This document shows positions 9,519 through 19,200 of a stretch of 41,971 nt of DNA, piece by piece (positions within the stretch are counted from its first letter, which is position 1; each line of letters begins with the position of its first letter). The stretch lies in contig CABSIA010000006.1 in NCBI GenBank assembly GCA_902477645.1, forward strand, positions 1 through 41,971. Reading direction: 5' to 3'. The DNA comes from an uncultured Prevotella sp. GTDB lineage: Bacteria > Bacteroidota > Bacteroidia > Bacteroidales > Bacteroidaceae. A model generated the notes under the pieces. That model made no database searches, was not told the DNA's origin, and saw only the letters and a program-made list of their open reading frames with translations. A program made the translations under genes and the position numbers.

Positions 9519-11708
9519 TTATTTTATTATAACGCTATTGTCCAACTCATCAAACGTAGTATCAATGAACGTATTATTCGACATCTTACTTGTATTGATT
9601 GGCTGGTAGTCATTATACAGCCTACGGACAAAGCGAAGCTCAAAAGCAAGACGGAGATCATTTGTTCCTTCATCTCCCTCTGTTTGTTTCACTTCTTTAG
9701 CAGTTATAGTTCTCACTCGTACTATCTCATAGACATCACGGATGCCTTGTTCCTTGAAATAAGGCATGAAATAGTGGAGGTCTTGTAAGGCAATAGTTGT
9801 GGGGAAGTGACTGCCAGTATAATACAGTGTAGCATTTCCATCAATGAAACTTTGGAGATACCCCTTTCGGCTGCTGTTAGTCACCAAACCTATAAGCACA
9901 CGATTACCCACCTCAACAAATGCCCCCTTTTGAGGAATAACATTGGCTATTGTCTCGTATGATTTTGTATGGATAAGTTCTTCTACAAACTGTTCCAGCA
10001 ACTGTCTGTTGTCCTTATTCTTTGGACGAAGAGGAAACGCTCCGATGTTTACCTCTTTGATGGTCTTGTAGAACTTAGACATTGCAACATCTGTTGGCTC
10101 GCCATCACCGGGGAAGAGAATGTATCCGCCTATCACCTCTTTCTTTAAGGCTTTGGCATTGTAGTCCTTATAATAAATGGCATCACGATAGCGGTGCATT
10201 TGATTGATAGCATCATCAGGTGGAGTGTCTACACCATCTATTTTATCAGCAATACGATATTTTGCATCAAAGAGATATGTCATTTTCATGCCTTGTTGCA
10301 GGTCGTTCTTGGTTAGTTGCAATACAATATCTGGCTTTTGAGGTACTGTGGGAACGACGAGGTCTTTCATACCTACTGAACTATTCTCCCTTTCCGTGCT
10401 CTTAGGATTATATACTAACTCTGCAAGTTCTACATTGTCTTTCTTAAAAAGAATACGAGAGTGTTCACCCTTACCCAATTCCCAAGTGAATACTCCGTTC
10501 ATCTCCATACGGTTACGGTGGTCAACATCTTCATCGGACAAATGCAGTTGCTCTTTTACAATATGGCTAACCTCAATGAAGCACCATATCTCGTATAGTG
10601 TTGCAATGTCTTTCGTCTGCAAACGGTATAGTCCGTCATATAGAGAATATCCACGGCGAAGTAGATTCCATGTTCGGTAAACTTGGCTATAACCTGAAGC
10701 CTTTTGTAAAACCATGCTTTCCTGGTTCATACCCTTATATCTTCCTACTGTACGGAAAAAGGGATTACGAACAAGATGCTGGAGAGAGGAAAGAGTCTTT
10801 GACATTTCCGCCTTCTTTATGTCCGACACGGTGTTTATGCCTTCCACTCTTCGCTTTAGAGTATCATATTTAGATGTAATCTGACCAAGTGTAAATTTTA
10901 GGAAACGGTTTTCTTGTGTGTCATTAGTTTGAATCTGTTCTTCCACACGATACAGATGACCGCATTCTTTACGGTGTTCAGCTAATTCATTCTCTATGCC
11001 ACAGGAAACAATTGTCAGTTTATCCGCCCTCTTGTAACTTTCTTGACCGTGTAATCTATGGCGAGGCCGTTCTATAATGCTTTTACAAGCACGGATAAAC
11101 TTTTCTTGCTCACTGCCGAATACACTCCACCATACTATTTCTGGAGTCTCACCATTAGTATCAGGTGTAAAGCCATGGAAAGTCCTGCGCATATAGTCAA
11201 GTGAAAGCATACGGTATTCAGCCTCAATGTCCTCCAATATGCTTCGCCAATGTTCATGGTAGTCAAGTTTTGTACTCAACACTTCAAAAGAGAATGTAAA
11301 CTTCTTTGTTCCCTCTTTTGTTTTATATATAAGGTGTATTTCGCTGCGTCCTATCTCATTGCCATAGTTGAGGAATCCAGCAAGAATCTGTCTTCGAAAT
11401 GTAAACTTTTCGTTTTCTCCTTGCAGCTCTGAGCCAAATTGCGCATCTTTCACATAATCTTGGAATTCCACCCATATTGGATAGTCCGCATTATCGAAGA
11501 AAATGGCAGGAGCTGTTTGTCCTTTTTCAATCTCTTGCTCACCATCCTCAGTCAATCTCACCACAGACGAGACTCCTTCCGACCATGAGTAAGTAGAGAA
11601 CAAACCTTGTTCACCAACATTCCTCTTGGCTTTTGCCCAAATAGCATCGAACTTTCCACATTCGATGGTCATTGTGAAATCTGTATGTCGTATGGTCAGT
11701 AGTTCCAT
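9519..11708 (-). CDS. McrC-like nuclease subunit (DUF2357 family)
   Basis: A 729-aa protein of the DUF2357 type, partner of McrB-like AAA+ motors. The N-terminal half (about 1-290) is the DUF2357-like region. A middle helical part carries RNPFFRTVGRYKG and RTWNLLRRGYSLYDGL words, and the C-terminal part holds a PD-(D/E)XK nuclease: D460 in QKPDIVLQ, then D481-A482-K483 in YLFDAKYR. It would cut DNA when loaded by the adjacent AAA+ ATPase, as McrC does with McrB in modification-dependent restriction. It is 12 bases after the McrB-like gene and 10 bases before the nuclease-STAND gene. It is longer than classical McrC (about 350 aa) because of the DUF2357 N-terminal region. The recognised substrate is unknown. 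Confidence 0.8.
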   Translation of the reverse strand: MELLTIRHTDFTMTIECGKFDAIWAKAKRNVGEQGLFSTYSWSEGVSSVVRLTEDGEQEIEKGQTAPAIFFDNADYPIWVEFQDYVKDAQFGSELQGENEKFTFRRQILAGFLNYGNEIGRSEIHLIYKTKEGTKKFTFSFEVLSTKLDYHEHWRSILEDIEAEYRMLSLDYMRRTFHGFTPDTNGETPEIVWWSVFGSEQEKFIRACKSIIERPRHRLHGQESYKRADKLTIVSCGIENELAEHRKECGHLYRVEEQIQTNDTQENRFLKFTLGQITSKYDTLKRRVEGINTVSDIKKAEMSKTLSSLQHLVRNPFFRTVGRYKGMNQESMVLQKASGYSQVYRTWNLLRRGYSLYDGLYRLQTKDIATLYEIWCFIEVSHIVKEQLHLSDEDVDHRNRMEMNGVFTWELGKGEHSRILFKKDNVELAELVYNPKSTERENSSVGMKDLVVPTVPQKPDIVLQLTKNDLQQGMKMTYLFDAKYRIADKIDGVDTPPDDAINQMHRYRDAIYYKDYNAKALKKEVIGGYILFPGDGEPTDVAMSKFYKTIKEVNIGAFPLRPKNKDNRQLLEQFVEELIHTKSYETIANVIPQKGAFVEVGNRVLIGLVTNSSRKGYLQSFIDGNATLYYTGSHFPTTIALQDLHYFMPYFKEQGIRDVYEIVRVRTITAKEVKQTEGDEGTNDLRLAFELRFVRRLYNDYQPINTSKMSNNTFIDTTFDELDNSVIIK

Positions 11709-11720
11709 GTTGTAATATCT

Positions 11721-13292
11721 TTAGCTCCAAAAACTTGTATATCCCGAAGATAGCCTGTTCTTCATCTCCTTCAATTTTGCTAATGACACAGAGTTTACAG
11801 CATGTTCTTCATCTGTAATCTCTTTTAGTCCATCTTCGATTACGTTCATAAGACTATCCAAAAGTTTGTCTGTTACCTTTGTGTCATCACCATCTATACG
11901 AGAAAGAACTTTCATGTTCGTTATCTCATCGAGGGCTCTGGCTATAACATATTCTTGCGGTAAGTCGTTGCCGTTTTCATCCTTGCTGTATGGTAAATTA
12001 TTTACCACATAAAGCAAGAATTCGTTTCGTGTGCGGTATGCTACTTTGAATGGAGTACCATCCAATTCTTTGTTCAACTTTGCAAGATAATTTATGGCTA
12101 TGTCACAAACTTCTTTATTGTCAGAATATACATCTACGCCTTCTACAGCATTGCCGACTAAATCTTCATTGCTTAATTTTCCAATCGCTTCATGTCTGTT
12201 AGTAAGACCGCCATACAAATCAACTTCATTCATTTCAATAGTCATAGCTCTATCAAGAACTTTGCGAGAGAAGGAGAATGTTGTCTCGTCCATATTGACT
12301 GTGCCAACAACAATTAGGTTTTGAGGAATACTGATACCTTCCTCGTTGAATTGCTTGCGTACATTCTCGTCTGAAGTCAATGACTCTATAAGATTAGAAT
12401 ACCATACATCTTTGTTTTTTTCCAATATAGAATCTGTTATTACAGTTCCATCTTTCTGACATTTTCGAGACTCCACAACACTAAGGTATTCTGCGAAATA
12501 CTGTTCTACGGGTGCAAGGTTCATTTCGTCGAGACATAAGAAAAATGGGGTGTCAAGGTCTTCCCATGCCTTTGCCACGAACTTCAGAAAATCACCTGCT
12601 ACAAATTCTGCCTTTCCACTCACACGACTCACATAGCCTATTAGCTCGCTACTGTCATGCCAGTTAGGTTTCACTTGTATCATCTTAAAGTTCTTAGGCT
12701 GCTGAACTTTATATTCTTCAGATTCCACATCCCAACATGCACGTGCCAATTCACGCACAATGCGGCTCTTTCCTGTTCCTGATATACCTGCAAGCAACAG
12801 GAATGGTTTGGATTTTATAGCCGTGATGTAAGGACGATAGAAAGTGTTTGACCCTCCTTTTATGTTGTTCGTAATTGATTTGTTATGCTTATTTCTAAAA
12901 AAACTACGAGCTCTTACAAAACAAGAATAGTGTATTATACTTCCAGAACGCCATCCTTGATTCTTTTCATTGTCATGACTTATGAAATCTTCGTCGTTTA
13001 ACAGTGTATTTACGATGTTGTCAACTTCGGACGGCTTCGTTATGTCGTACATGCTATTTATATCCACCCACTTTTCTGGAGCGTAATCAAAAAGTTTGTC
13101 TGGTTCAATAAAGGACAGGTAGCTTTGTACTGCAGTAGGCTGCAAATTATAGCCATCTTTTGTCCTTCTGGAAGATTTTACAACATTTTCCAGAAAAAAT
13201 TGAAATTCTTTTTTGACTTCAGCCCTCTTGTTCTGGTTGTCATCTTTTGAAGGATAAAGATGTTGCATTTCATTACTTTGGTTTTGCTCCAT
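11721..13292 (-). CDS. McrB-like AAA+ NTPase of a McrBC-type system
   Basis: A 523-aa protein from the start chosen here. Walker A GISGTGKS is at 169-176. The Walker B segment FFLCLDEMNLAPVEQYF (D255, E256) is the McrB signature, and the later VVGTVNMDETTFSFSRKVLDRA matches the sensor and arginine-finger region of that family. Upstream of the P loop, QPTAVQSYLSFI and a following helical part form an N-terminal domain I do not recognise. McrB proteins bind a DNA feature through this domain and use NTP hydrolysis to drive the McrC nuclease. The frame is open up to 13334, but ATG 13292 overlaps the regulator gene by only 20 bases, which suggests translational coupling, so I prefer it. A later ATG at 13268 is also possible. 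Confidence 0.85.
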   Translation of the reverse strand: MEQNQSNEMQHLYPSKDDNQNKRAEVKKEFQFFLENVVKSSRRTKDGYNLQPTAVQSYLSFIEPDKLFDYAPEKWVDINSMYDITKPSEVDNIVNTLLNDEDFISHDNEKNQGWRSGSIIHYSCFVRARSFFRNKHNKSITNNIKGGSNTFYRPYITAIKSKPFLLLAGISGTGKSRIVRELARACWDVESEEYKVQQPKNFKMIQVKPNWHDSSELIGYVSRVSGKAEFVAGDFLKFVAKAWEDLDTPFFLCLDEMNLAPVEQYFAEYLSVVESRKCQKDGTVITDSILEKNKDVWYSNLIESLTSDENVRKQFNEEGISIPQNLIVVGTVNMDETTFSFSRKVLDRAMTIEMNEVDLYGGLTNRHEAIGKLSNEDLVGNAVEGVDVYSDNKEVCDIAINYLAKLNKELDGTPFKVAYRTRNEFLLYVVNNLPYSKDENGNDLPQEYVIARALDEITNMKVLSRIDGDDTKVTDKLLDSLMNVIEDGLKEITDEEHAVNSVSLAKLKEMKNRLSSGYTSFWS

Positions 13293-13506
13293 TTTGCTTA
13301 AATTCTTCGAACCGAACCAAATCGGTAAGTTCAACTTCTAATAATTGTGCTATTTGCATTAGACTCGCTAAATCTGGTTGGCTTGAGTTGGTGCACCATT
13401 TTGATATAGTGGTTTGGTCTTTACCAAGTTGCTCTGCCAGCCAACGATTTGTTTTTTTCTTTTCAGCAAGTACTACTTTTAGCCTATTCAAATCACGATT
13501 CTCCAT
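13273..13506 (-). CDS. XRE-family helix-turn-helix regulator
   Basis: A 77-aa single-domain protein. Residues about 8-65 form a Cro/C1-type HTH: LKVVLAEKKKTNRWLAEQLG, then DQTTISKWCTNSSQPDLASLMQIAQLLEV, the classical recognition helix and the conserved P-x-L-x-x-L tail. It resembles the small controller proteins that head restriction-modification operons in Bacteroidales. It is the first gene of the five-gene operon and overlaps the McrB-like start by 20 bases. A good -7 box and a palindrome lie just upstream, so autoregulation of the operon is likely, though not shown. Confidence 0.9.
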   Translation of the reverse strand: MENRDLNRLKVVLAEKKKTNRWLAEQLGKDQTTISKWCTNSSQPDLASLMQIAQLLEVELTDLVRFEEFKQNGAKPK

Positions 13507-13529
13507 ATTTGGTTTCTTGAAATTTTGTA

Positions 13530-13555
13530 CAAAGATATGTATTTCTATTGAAATA
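13530..13555 (-). promoter_or_regulatory. Promoter and candidate operator of the XRE-headed operon
   Basis: On the minus strand, TATCTTTG (13530-13537) is a perfect -7 box. Directly upstream of it is the palindrome TATTTC-TATT-GAAATA (13540-13555), placed between the -33 and -7 positions. The -33 region is weak. The geometry suits a repressor or controller site for the XRE protein; the protein-site link is inferred. Confidence 0.55.
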
Positions 13556-13619
13556 TGGACGTTTTATGCCCAATTTTTATGATTAATTATCAAATAAATG
13601 AAAAATATTCATCTTTTTC

Positions 13620-13650
13620 TTGTGAATTTCAGAATTTATATATACCTTTG
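13620..13650 (+). promoter_or_regulatory. Promoter of the AlbA_2-led operon
   Basis: TTG (13620-13622), a 20-base spacer and TACCTTTG (13643-13650) match the Bacteroidetes promoter closely. The start codon of the AlbA_2 gene is at 13744, leaving a leader of about 90 bases. Confidence 0.65.
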
Positions 13651-13725
13651 TATAAGAAAGGCATCGCCTCGGCAATTTAGAACATGTTCCATTGCATTCG
13701 GCTTGCACTTTCTTTGTATAAGAAA
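13646..13725. repeat. Direct repeat of 14 bases with internal palindrome in the leader
   Basis: CTTTGTATAAGAAA occurs at 13646-13659 and again at 13712-13725. Between them lie GAACATGTTC (13680-13689, a perfect palindrome) and a CGGC-rich pair of words (CTCGGC at 13669-13674, TTCGGC at 13697-13702 region). The first copy overlaps the -7 box of the operon promoter. The unit may be a dispersed element of the host or a regulatory duplication. Confidence 0.45.
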
Positions 13726-13743
13726 CGCTAAGAAATATAAGAC

Positions 13744-15303
13744 ATGGCATTACCTATAAACATAGACGAATTGCTGAAGGGCAAGATCGTAGAGTGGGAG
13801 CGTCTGGATTTCAAACATGGATGGAATCCAGAGGATGTTATTCATTCTGCTTGCGCTTTTGCTAACGATATCCACAACTGGGGTGGCGGTTATATTATCG
13901 TAGGTGTTGATGAACAGGATGGTGTGCCTGTGCTGCCACCAATAGGACTTGATTTGCACTCCATTGATGACATACAGAAGGAGTTGGTAAACTTGTGTAA
14001 TCAGGTGCAGCCAACTGTGAACGTATTGGCTGAGCCTGTGGAGTTCATGGGCAAGATGATACTTGTTATCTATGTACCTGGCGGTGAAGTGCGACCATAT
14101 AAAGCACCGAAAAGTCTTGGTAAGGAGGCACAGAAAGCAGGTAAAATATACTATGTCCGCAAAGGCTCGGTTACAAAGATTGCCGACCAAGAAGAAGAGC
14201 GTATGCTGATGGGACTCTGCAACAAGGTGCCATTTGATGACCGCATCAATCATACAGCAAACATCGAGGAACTTGACCGCATGCTCATTGAAGACTTTCT
14301 GAAGCGTGTTGGCAGCAAGATGACTCATGAGGAGATTATGCACATGCCGATGGCACAACTTGGTTGGCAGTTGCAGATTGTTGGTGGCAGCTCTGAGGAT
14401 TTGCATCCAAAGAATGTTGGTTTGTTGCTTTTCTCGCAGGAGCCTGAGAAGTATTTTCCTTATTCACGCATTGAGATTGTTCACTTCCTCGATGAGGTAG
14501 GTGACCGCTTTATCGAGAAGATTCTTCACGGTCCTATTCATTTGCAATTGGAAGCTGCCTTGAAATACATTCGTGAACAGGTGCTATTGGAAAAGGTTAT
14601 CAAAGTACGTGGTGAGGCAGAGGCTGTTCGTTGCTACAACTATCCATACGAGGCTTTAGAGGAGATCTTGGCTAATGCTGTCTTCCATAAATCTTGGGAT
14701 GACCGCAACCCTATTGAGGTGCGCATCAATCATAACAGCATAGAGGTTCTTAACTTTGAAGGTCCAATGCCACCAATAACAAATGCTGATTTGCAGAAGC
14801 CACGAGTTATATCTCGTCATTACCGTAATCGTCGTATTGGTGACTTCCTCAAAGAGATGCACTTGACAGAGGGACGTTCAACTGGTTTCCCAAAGATTTA
14901 TCAGGCTGTTAAGCGTAATGACTCCCCTATGCCTATTTTTGAAACTGATGACCGTAATATGCACTTCCTTGCTACAATGCCGATACATCAGGCATTCGTT
15001 GACGAAAGGGCTTATCTCGCATCAAAAGGAAAGGAACTGGACGATGAAAACAATAGTAATTTCCTAAAAGATGACACGAAAGATGGCAAGAAAGGAGGCA
15101 AGAAAGAACTAACTGATATTCAGCAATCTATCATATCTTGGATAGGGATTGATGACAAGATAACAATACCAGTTTTGGCAAGAAAGACAAAGACTTCAGA
15201 GCGTACAATATCAAGAGAGCTTAAAATCCTACGTGAGGAACTTAATGTGCTGTCTCGTGAAGGTGGGCGCAAGGAAGGTCGTTGGGTAATCATAAAGAAA
15301 TGA
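13744..15303 (+). CDS. AlbA_2 (Schlafen-like) domain protein with HATPase and winged-helix regions
   Basis: A 519-aa protein. Residues about 12-135 are an AlbA_2 domain (ERLDFKHG, ACAFANDIHNWGGGYIIVGVDE), a fold that binds nucleic acid and is related to the Schlafen core. Residues about 295-425 match the HATPase_c_4 type that follows it in many bacterial proteins (EEILANAVFHKSW, IEVLNFEGP, EGRSTGFPKI). A Lys-rich linker (about 440-455) leads to a C-terminal winged helix (about 455-519, TIPVLARKTKTSERTISRELKIL). Such proteins are usually annotated as transcriptional regulators or ATP-binding proteins; a nuclease role is possible because of the Schlafen relation but is not seen. It is the first gene of the plus-strand operon, and its stop is one base before the next start. 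Confidence 0.85.
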   Translation: MALPINIDELLKGKIVEWERLDFKHGWNPEDVIHSACAFANDIHNWGGGYIIVGVDEQDGVPVLPPIGLDLHSIDDIQKELVNLCNQVQPTVNVLAEPVEFMGKMILVIYVPGGEVRPYKAPKSLGKEAQKAGKIYYVRKGSVTKIADQEEERMLMGLCNKVPFDDRINHTANIEELDRMLIEDFLKRVGSKMTHEEIMHMPMAQLGWQLQIVGGSSEDLHPKNVGLLLFSQEPEKYFPYSRIEIVHFLDEVGDRFIEKILHGPIHLQLEAALKYIREQVLLEKVIKVRGEAEAVRCYNYPYEALEEILANAVFHKSWDDRNPIEVRINHNSIEVLNFEGPMPPITNADLQKPRVISRHYRNRRIGDFLKEMHLTEGRSTGFPKIYQAVKRNDSPMPIFETDDRNMHFLATMPIHQAFVDERAYLASKGKELDDENNSNFLKDDTKDGKKGGKKELTDIQQSIISWIGIDDKITIPVLARKTKTSERTISRELKILREELNVLSREGGRKEGRWVIIKK

Positions 15304-15304
15304 T

Positions 15305-16270
15305 ATGGTAAGAATCTTTAAGATAATAGAGAAAGTTGTTGGGACTATGGTTATTATAGCAGTAATCATAGTCCTTGCATTAATGGCAATAGCGATTGCA
15401 AATAATGCAGATAGTGTCTGGAGCGATGTCAAATCATATATGCCATTGCTATATTCGGCTGCGATGATATTTGTTGCTTTCAAGGTTGTGATTGTTGGAG
15501 TACAGATGTATTTGGAGATGAAAATTGAAGAAAAGACAAAACATTTGCAAAACGTCATCGAGGAACAACAAGCTCAACAAACGACACAAAAGACGAATGT
15601 ATCAAACAAACTTGATAAAATCATCAACGACATTTCTACAATCCCCAATACAGATACTTCTACCATCGTAGATTTCCTTAAATCAAATCTTCCAAACGTA
15701 GTTTCGACTTTGGTTGAGCAACAAGTGGCATACGAAAAGCAAAAGTTGGCTCTTGAATATGAACAGAAAGAGTCTGAACTAAAAAGCAAATGGCTCACGG
15801 TAGAGGCGATTGCCGAAAGACAGGATAGAATAGAAAAACTTAATAAGGCAATCCAATTACGTGAGCAGCAGGAACGAGAGAAAAGAATGAAGAATACTGA
15901 GGAATACACCATGCTTGTATTCTCCCTTGCAAAGACTCCAGTAGAAGATGTAGAAAAAGTATGGCAGGTTACGAAACTATTTCTTGAATCAGGTCATGTG
16001 TTAGCAAATAAGGATTCAAAGATTGCTCTCAACAAGAATCTTCGCAATTCAGAGCTGAAGCAATTTGCCCTCAATATCGTAAAATACAACAGAAAGGAAA
16101 ACCTTGATGTGGAGTCCTACCTGATGACAGTATTCGGAGAATGGTTCACTGGCAAGAAAGAGAATATCTCCAAGAACTATAATGCGCTTCCAAAGGACTC
16201 GCTTGTGTCTAAAGATGGGGTTGAGGAAGATTTGGAACATTTACATAAACAATGTGGAATTTCAAATTAG
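15305..16270 (+). CDS. Two-TM coiled-coil protein of unknown function
   Basis: A 321-aa protein that I do not recognise. Two hydrophobic segments at about 12-34 and 46-68 would anchor it in the inner membrane as a hairpin with most of the chain in the cytoplasm. Residues about 72-200 are rich in Q, E and K and look like a coiled coil, with one break around the IPNTDTSTIVDFLKS segment. Residues 200-321 are a helical, likely globular tail. It starts one base after the AlbA_2 stop and ends six bases before the phosphoesterase-STAND start, so the three genes form one transcript. A membrane anchor, sensor or oligomerisation partner for the STAND protein is a reasonable guess only. Confidence 0.75.
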   Translation: MVRIFKIIEKVVGTMVIIAVIIVLALMAIAIANNADSVWSDVKSYMPLLYSAAMIFVAFKVVIVGVQMYLEMKIEEKTKHLQNVIEEQQAQQTTQKTNVSNKLDKIINDISTIPNTDTSTIVDFLKSNLPNVVSTLVEQQVAYEKQKLALEYEQKESELKSKWLTVEAIAERQDRIEKLNKAIQLREQQEREKRMKNTEEYTMLVFSLAKTPVEDVEKVWQVTKLFLESGHVLANKDSKIALNKNLRNSELKQFALNIVKYNRKENLDVESYLMTVFGEWFTGKKENISKNYNALPKDSLVSKDGVEEDLEHLHKQCGISN

Positions 16271-16276
16271 AACAAT

Positions 16277-19200
16277 ATGAGAATATTACATTTTTCTGAT
16301 TTTCATTTGAATGGCTTAAAATTAAATGAAGCCAGAAATAACCTGAAATATATGATAAAAGCCTTAACCGAAATAAATGCGGAAGACAAAATAGATTTAA
16401 TCATATATTCTGGAGATTTATTAGAGCGAGGTGGTGAAGGATACAACCATCAACTTCCATTGGGGTTCAATGCTTTTGTTGCAGAAGTTATAGAGCCTAT
16501 TGTATCTGCACTTAAACTAGAAAAGAGTAGATTTATTTTTACTCCAGGCAATCATGATATTAACAGGCATGCCGATAGTCATCGATTTGAAGATTCTTTG
16601 GAAAAAGATGCATCAACCCTTGAAGGTATAATACAATTGACAAAGGCTAATGATGTTAATGATTACACAAAAAGAGTTGATGAGTTTAAAGAGTTTGAAA
16701 AAAGCTATTACGAGCCATTAGACAACATAAACTATCAATGTGGAAAATTTGTATCTACATTTGAACTTACTATTGACGACATCAAGGTAGGTATATCTTC
16801 ATTGAATACCGTATGGCGTTGTGGTGATAATGATGCACATAAAATAGCTCTCGGCATAAACCAAATTACAGAATGTAATGCTCATTTAGATAGCAAAGAC
16901 GTTAAAATTGCCCTTACCCATTATCCAATTGCATTTCTAAAAGAAGTAGAGAGAGAAGACGTGCGTCAGATTTGTGCTCAACATTTTGACATGTTTTTTT
17001 GCGGACATTCTCATGGCGGATATGTAAATTTTCAAGCGCCATACCAAAATAAAGCATTCTTCGAAATTAACTCATCTGGTACTTTGGCAGCAAATACATA
17101 TGAGCATGACAGTAGATATAAGAATGCATTTCAGATTATCGATTACGAGCTTACAGGGAAATATATCATTCAGAATTTTAAGCAGTTAAAATACCAAGAT
17201 TTTGAATTAGATAGGACAGAATTTGCTGATGGAAAAAATGTAAGAATCTATCCTGATGAAACTCATCTAAAATCATTATATGAAGAGCAAAAAAATAAAT
17301 TACATGAGGACGAACTCAGAATTATTAAGAGTTTAATTAATCCTTTTGAGTCCATTGATGATTTCGTTAATCGCCCTAATAATGAGGTTATGAAATCAAG
17401 ATTTGAATCATGCTCTAAAATGGATGAAATTCGAAACAATATACTTAATTCATCTAATGATTGTCGTTTAATGGCCTTGTCTGGAATGGGCAAAACAAGA
17501 ATGATTGCAGAAACTTTCCGAGGACAAGAAGGAGTGTTTTATTCAAGGGATGGACAGTGCATAAATGGTTTAAATGCATTGTTAAAACATTGTGATCCAA
17601 AGGTCGTGATAATTGATAATTGCAATCAAACATTAATGCATGAAGCAAATAAGTGTATTGACGAATATGGTAAGAAAGTACGTCTTATAACTATATATAA
17701 TGTTATTAAACCCAATGAGGAAAGTACTAGAGGTGAATTATACAAACTTGATTACACAATTACAAAAGAGATTGTTGATAAGATGATTGCTGCAGAAATG
17801 TTCATTTCCAAGAATAAGGATCTGTCATGTGCAATCAAAGCCAGAAGTGGTAACATACCATATATGGCACTCCTTCTTATATGTGCATATAAAAAGAATC
17901 ATACTCTAAAAATCGAAAAAGCAAATGATGTCCTTTCATCGATATTAAGTGGTAAAGAACCTCTTGATGATAATAAAGAAAAAGTTCTACAAGCATTATC
18001 ACTCTTTGATCCATTAGGACATGATGGTTCTCTTATGGATGAATATAATTTTGTAACCCATAATGAGAAGATACATCACATAGCTCTTAATCAAGTGCCT
18101 ATCAATATTCTTTTTAAAGATACAATTAACGAATACTCAAATAGACAACTTGTTGAGAAAGAAGGTTATTGCGTAAGGGTTCGACCAAGACCTCTTGCAG
18201 AATGGTTAACAGAGAATTGGCTTGTCAAATATGGAGAATGCGTTGCTGATGTAATAGAGGAGATAAATCAATTGCCCCCAAGTCTTTCCCATAGACTGTT
18301 TCGTGCTTTGAATAATAGAATTAAGGAGATGCAAACATCCCCTTCTGCCCATTCTCTTTTTGACTTATTAAATGATCCAGAAACCGGTTCTTTTCATAAT
18401 GAGAGGATAGCATTCTCGAAAGCTGGCTCACAGCTATTCCTCTCTATGGGGATGGTGAGTCCAGTAATGGTCGCTAAAAACCTTAACGAATTAATAACTA
18501 ACAAATCTATTGAATGGCTTCAAAATGAAATGGATTCAGATGCTAGAAGAAATCTTGTTTGGGCACTTGAAAATATTTGCATGGATGAGAATGCTTTCCT
18601 TGATGGTGCAAAATGTTTAGCAAGATTAGCAGTTGCAGAAAATGAAGATATATCTAACAATGCAACAGGTCAGTTCTTACAACTATTCCATCTCTATCTA
18701 TCAGGTACCCAAGCTGATCTAAAGACACATATTTCTTTGATCCAATCTCTTCGAGAAAACGAAATTTATCTTCCACTAGTAATTAAAGCTATAGGTAGTG
18801 CTTTTGTAACCAGAGGTTTTCACAGAACAATAACAAATGGGATTTCAACATATTCAGATACACCAGATGATTATCAGCCCTCAATAAGTGAGGTGAAATT
18901 CTATTGGCGTGATTGCGTTGATGTGCTAACATATATTACAGATCAAAAGCCAGAACTGTGCCAAATGGTTATAGATATGCTTCCTAACCATGTCGGAGAT
19001 TTTTCTAATTTGTGTGAAATGCCTTTACTTTATAGGTTGATAGAGCATTATGGTGAGGCTTTAGATTATCAATGGCCTAAGATGAGGGACAATCTTAGTA
19101 TGTGTCTCCAACATTGGTTTAAAGGCACTGCAGAACAAAGCGTCGAATTAAAAGGCTGGATCATGAAACTGGCTCCACGCACTTTGTTAGGAAGAATTAA

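Noticed and set aside
13680..13689. GAACATGTTC as an SOS/LexA box
   Set aside because: The spacer between GAAC and GTTC is two bases rather than the four of the Gram-positive box, and LexA sites of Bacteroidales are not known to me in this form.
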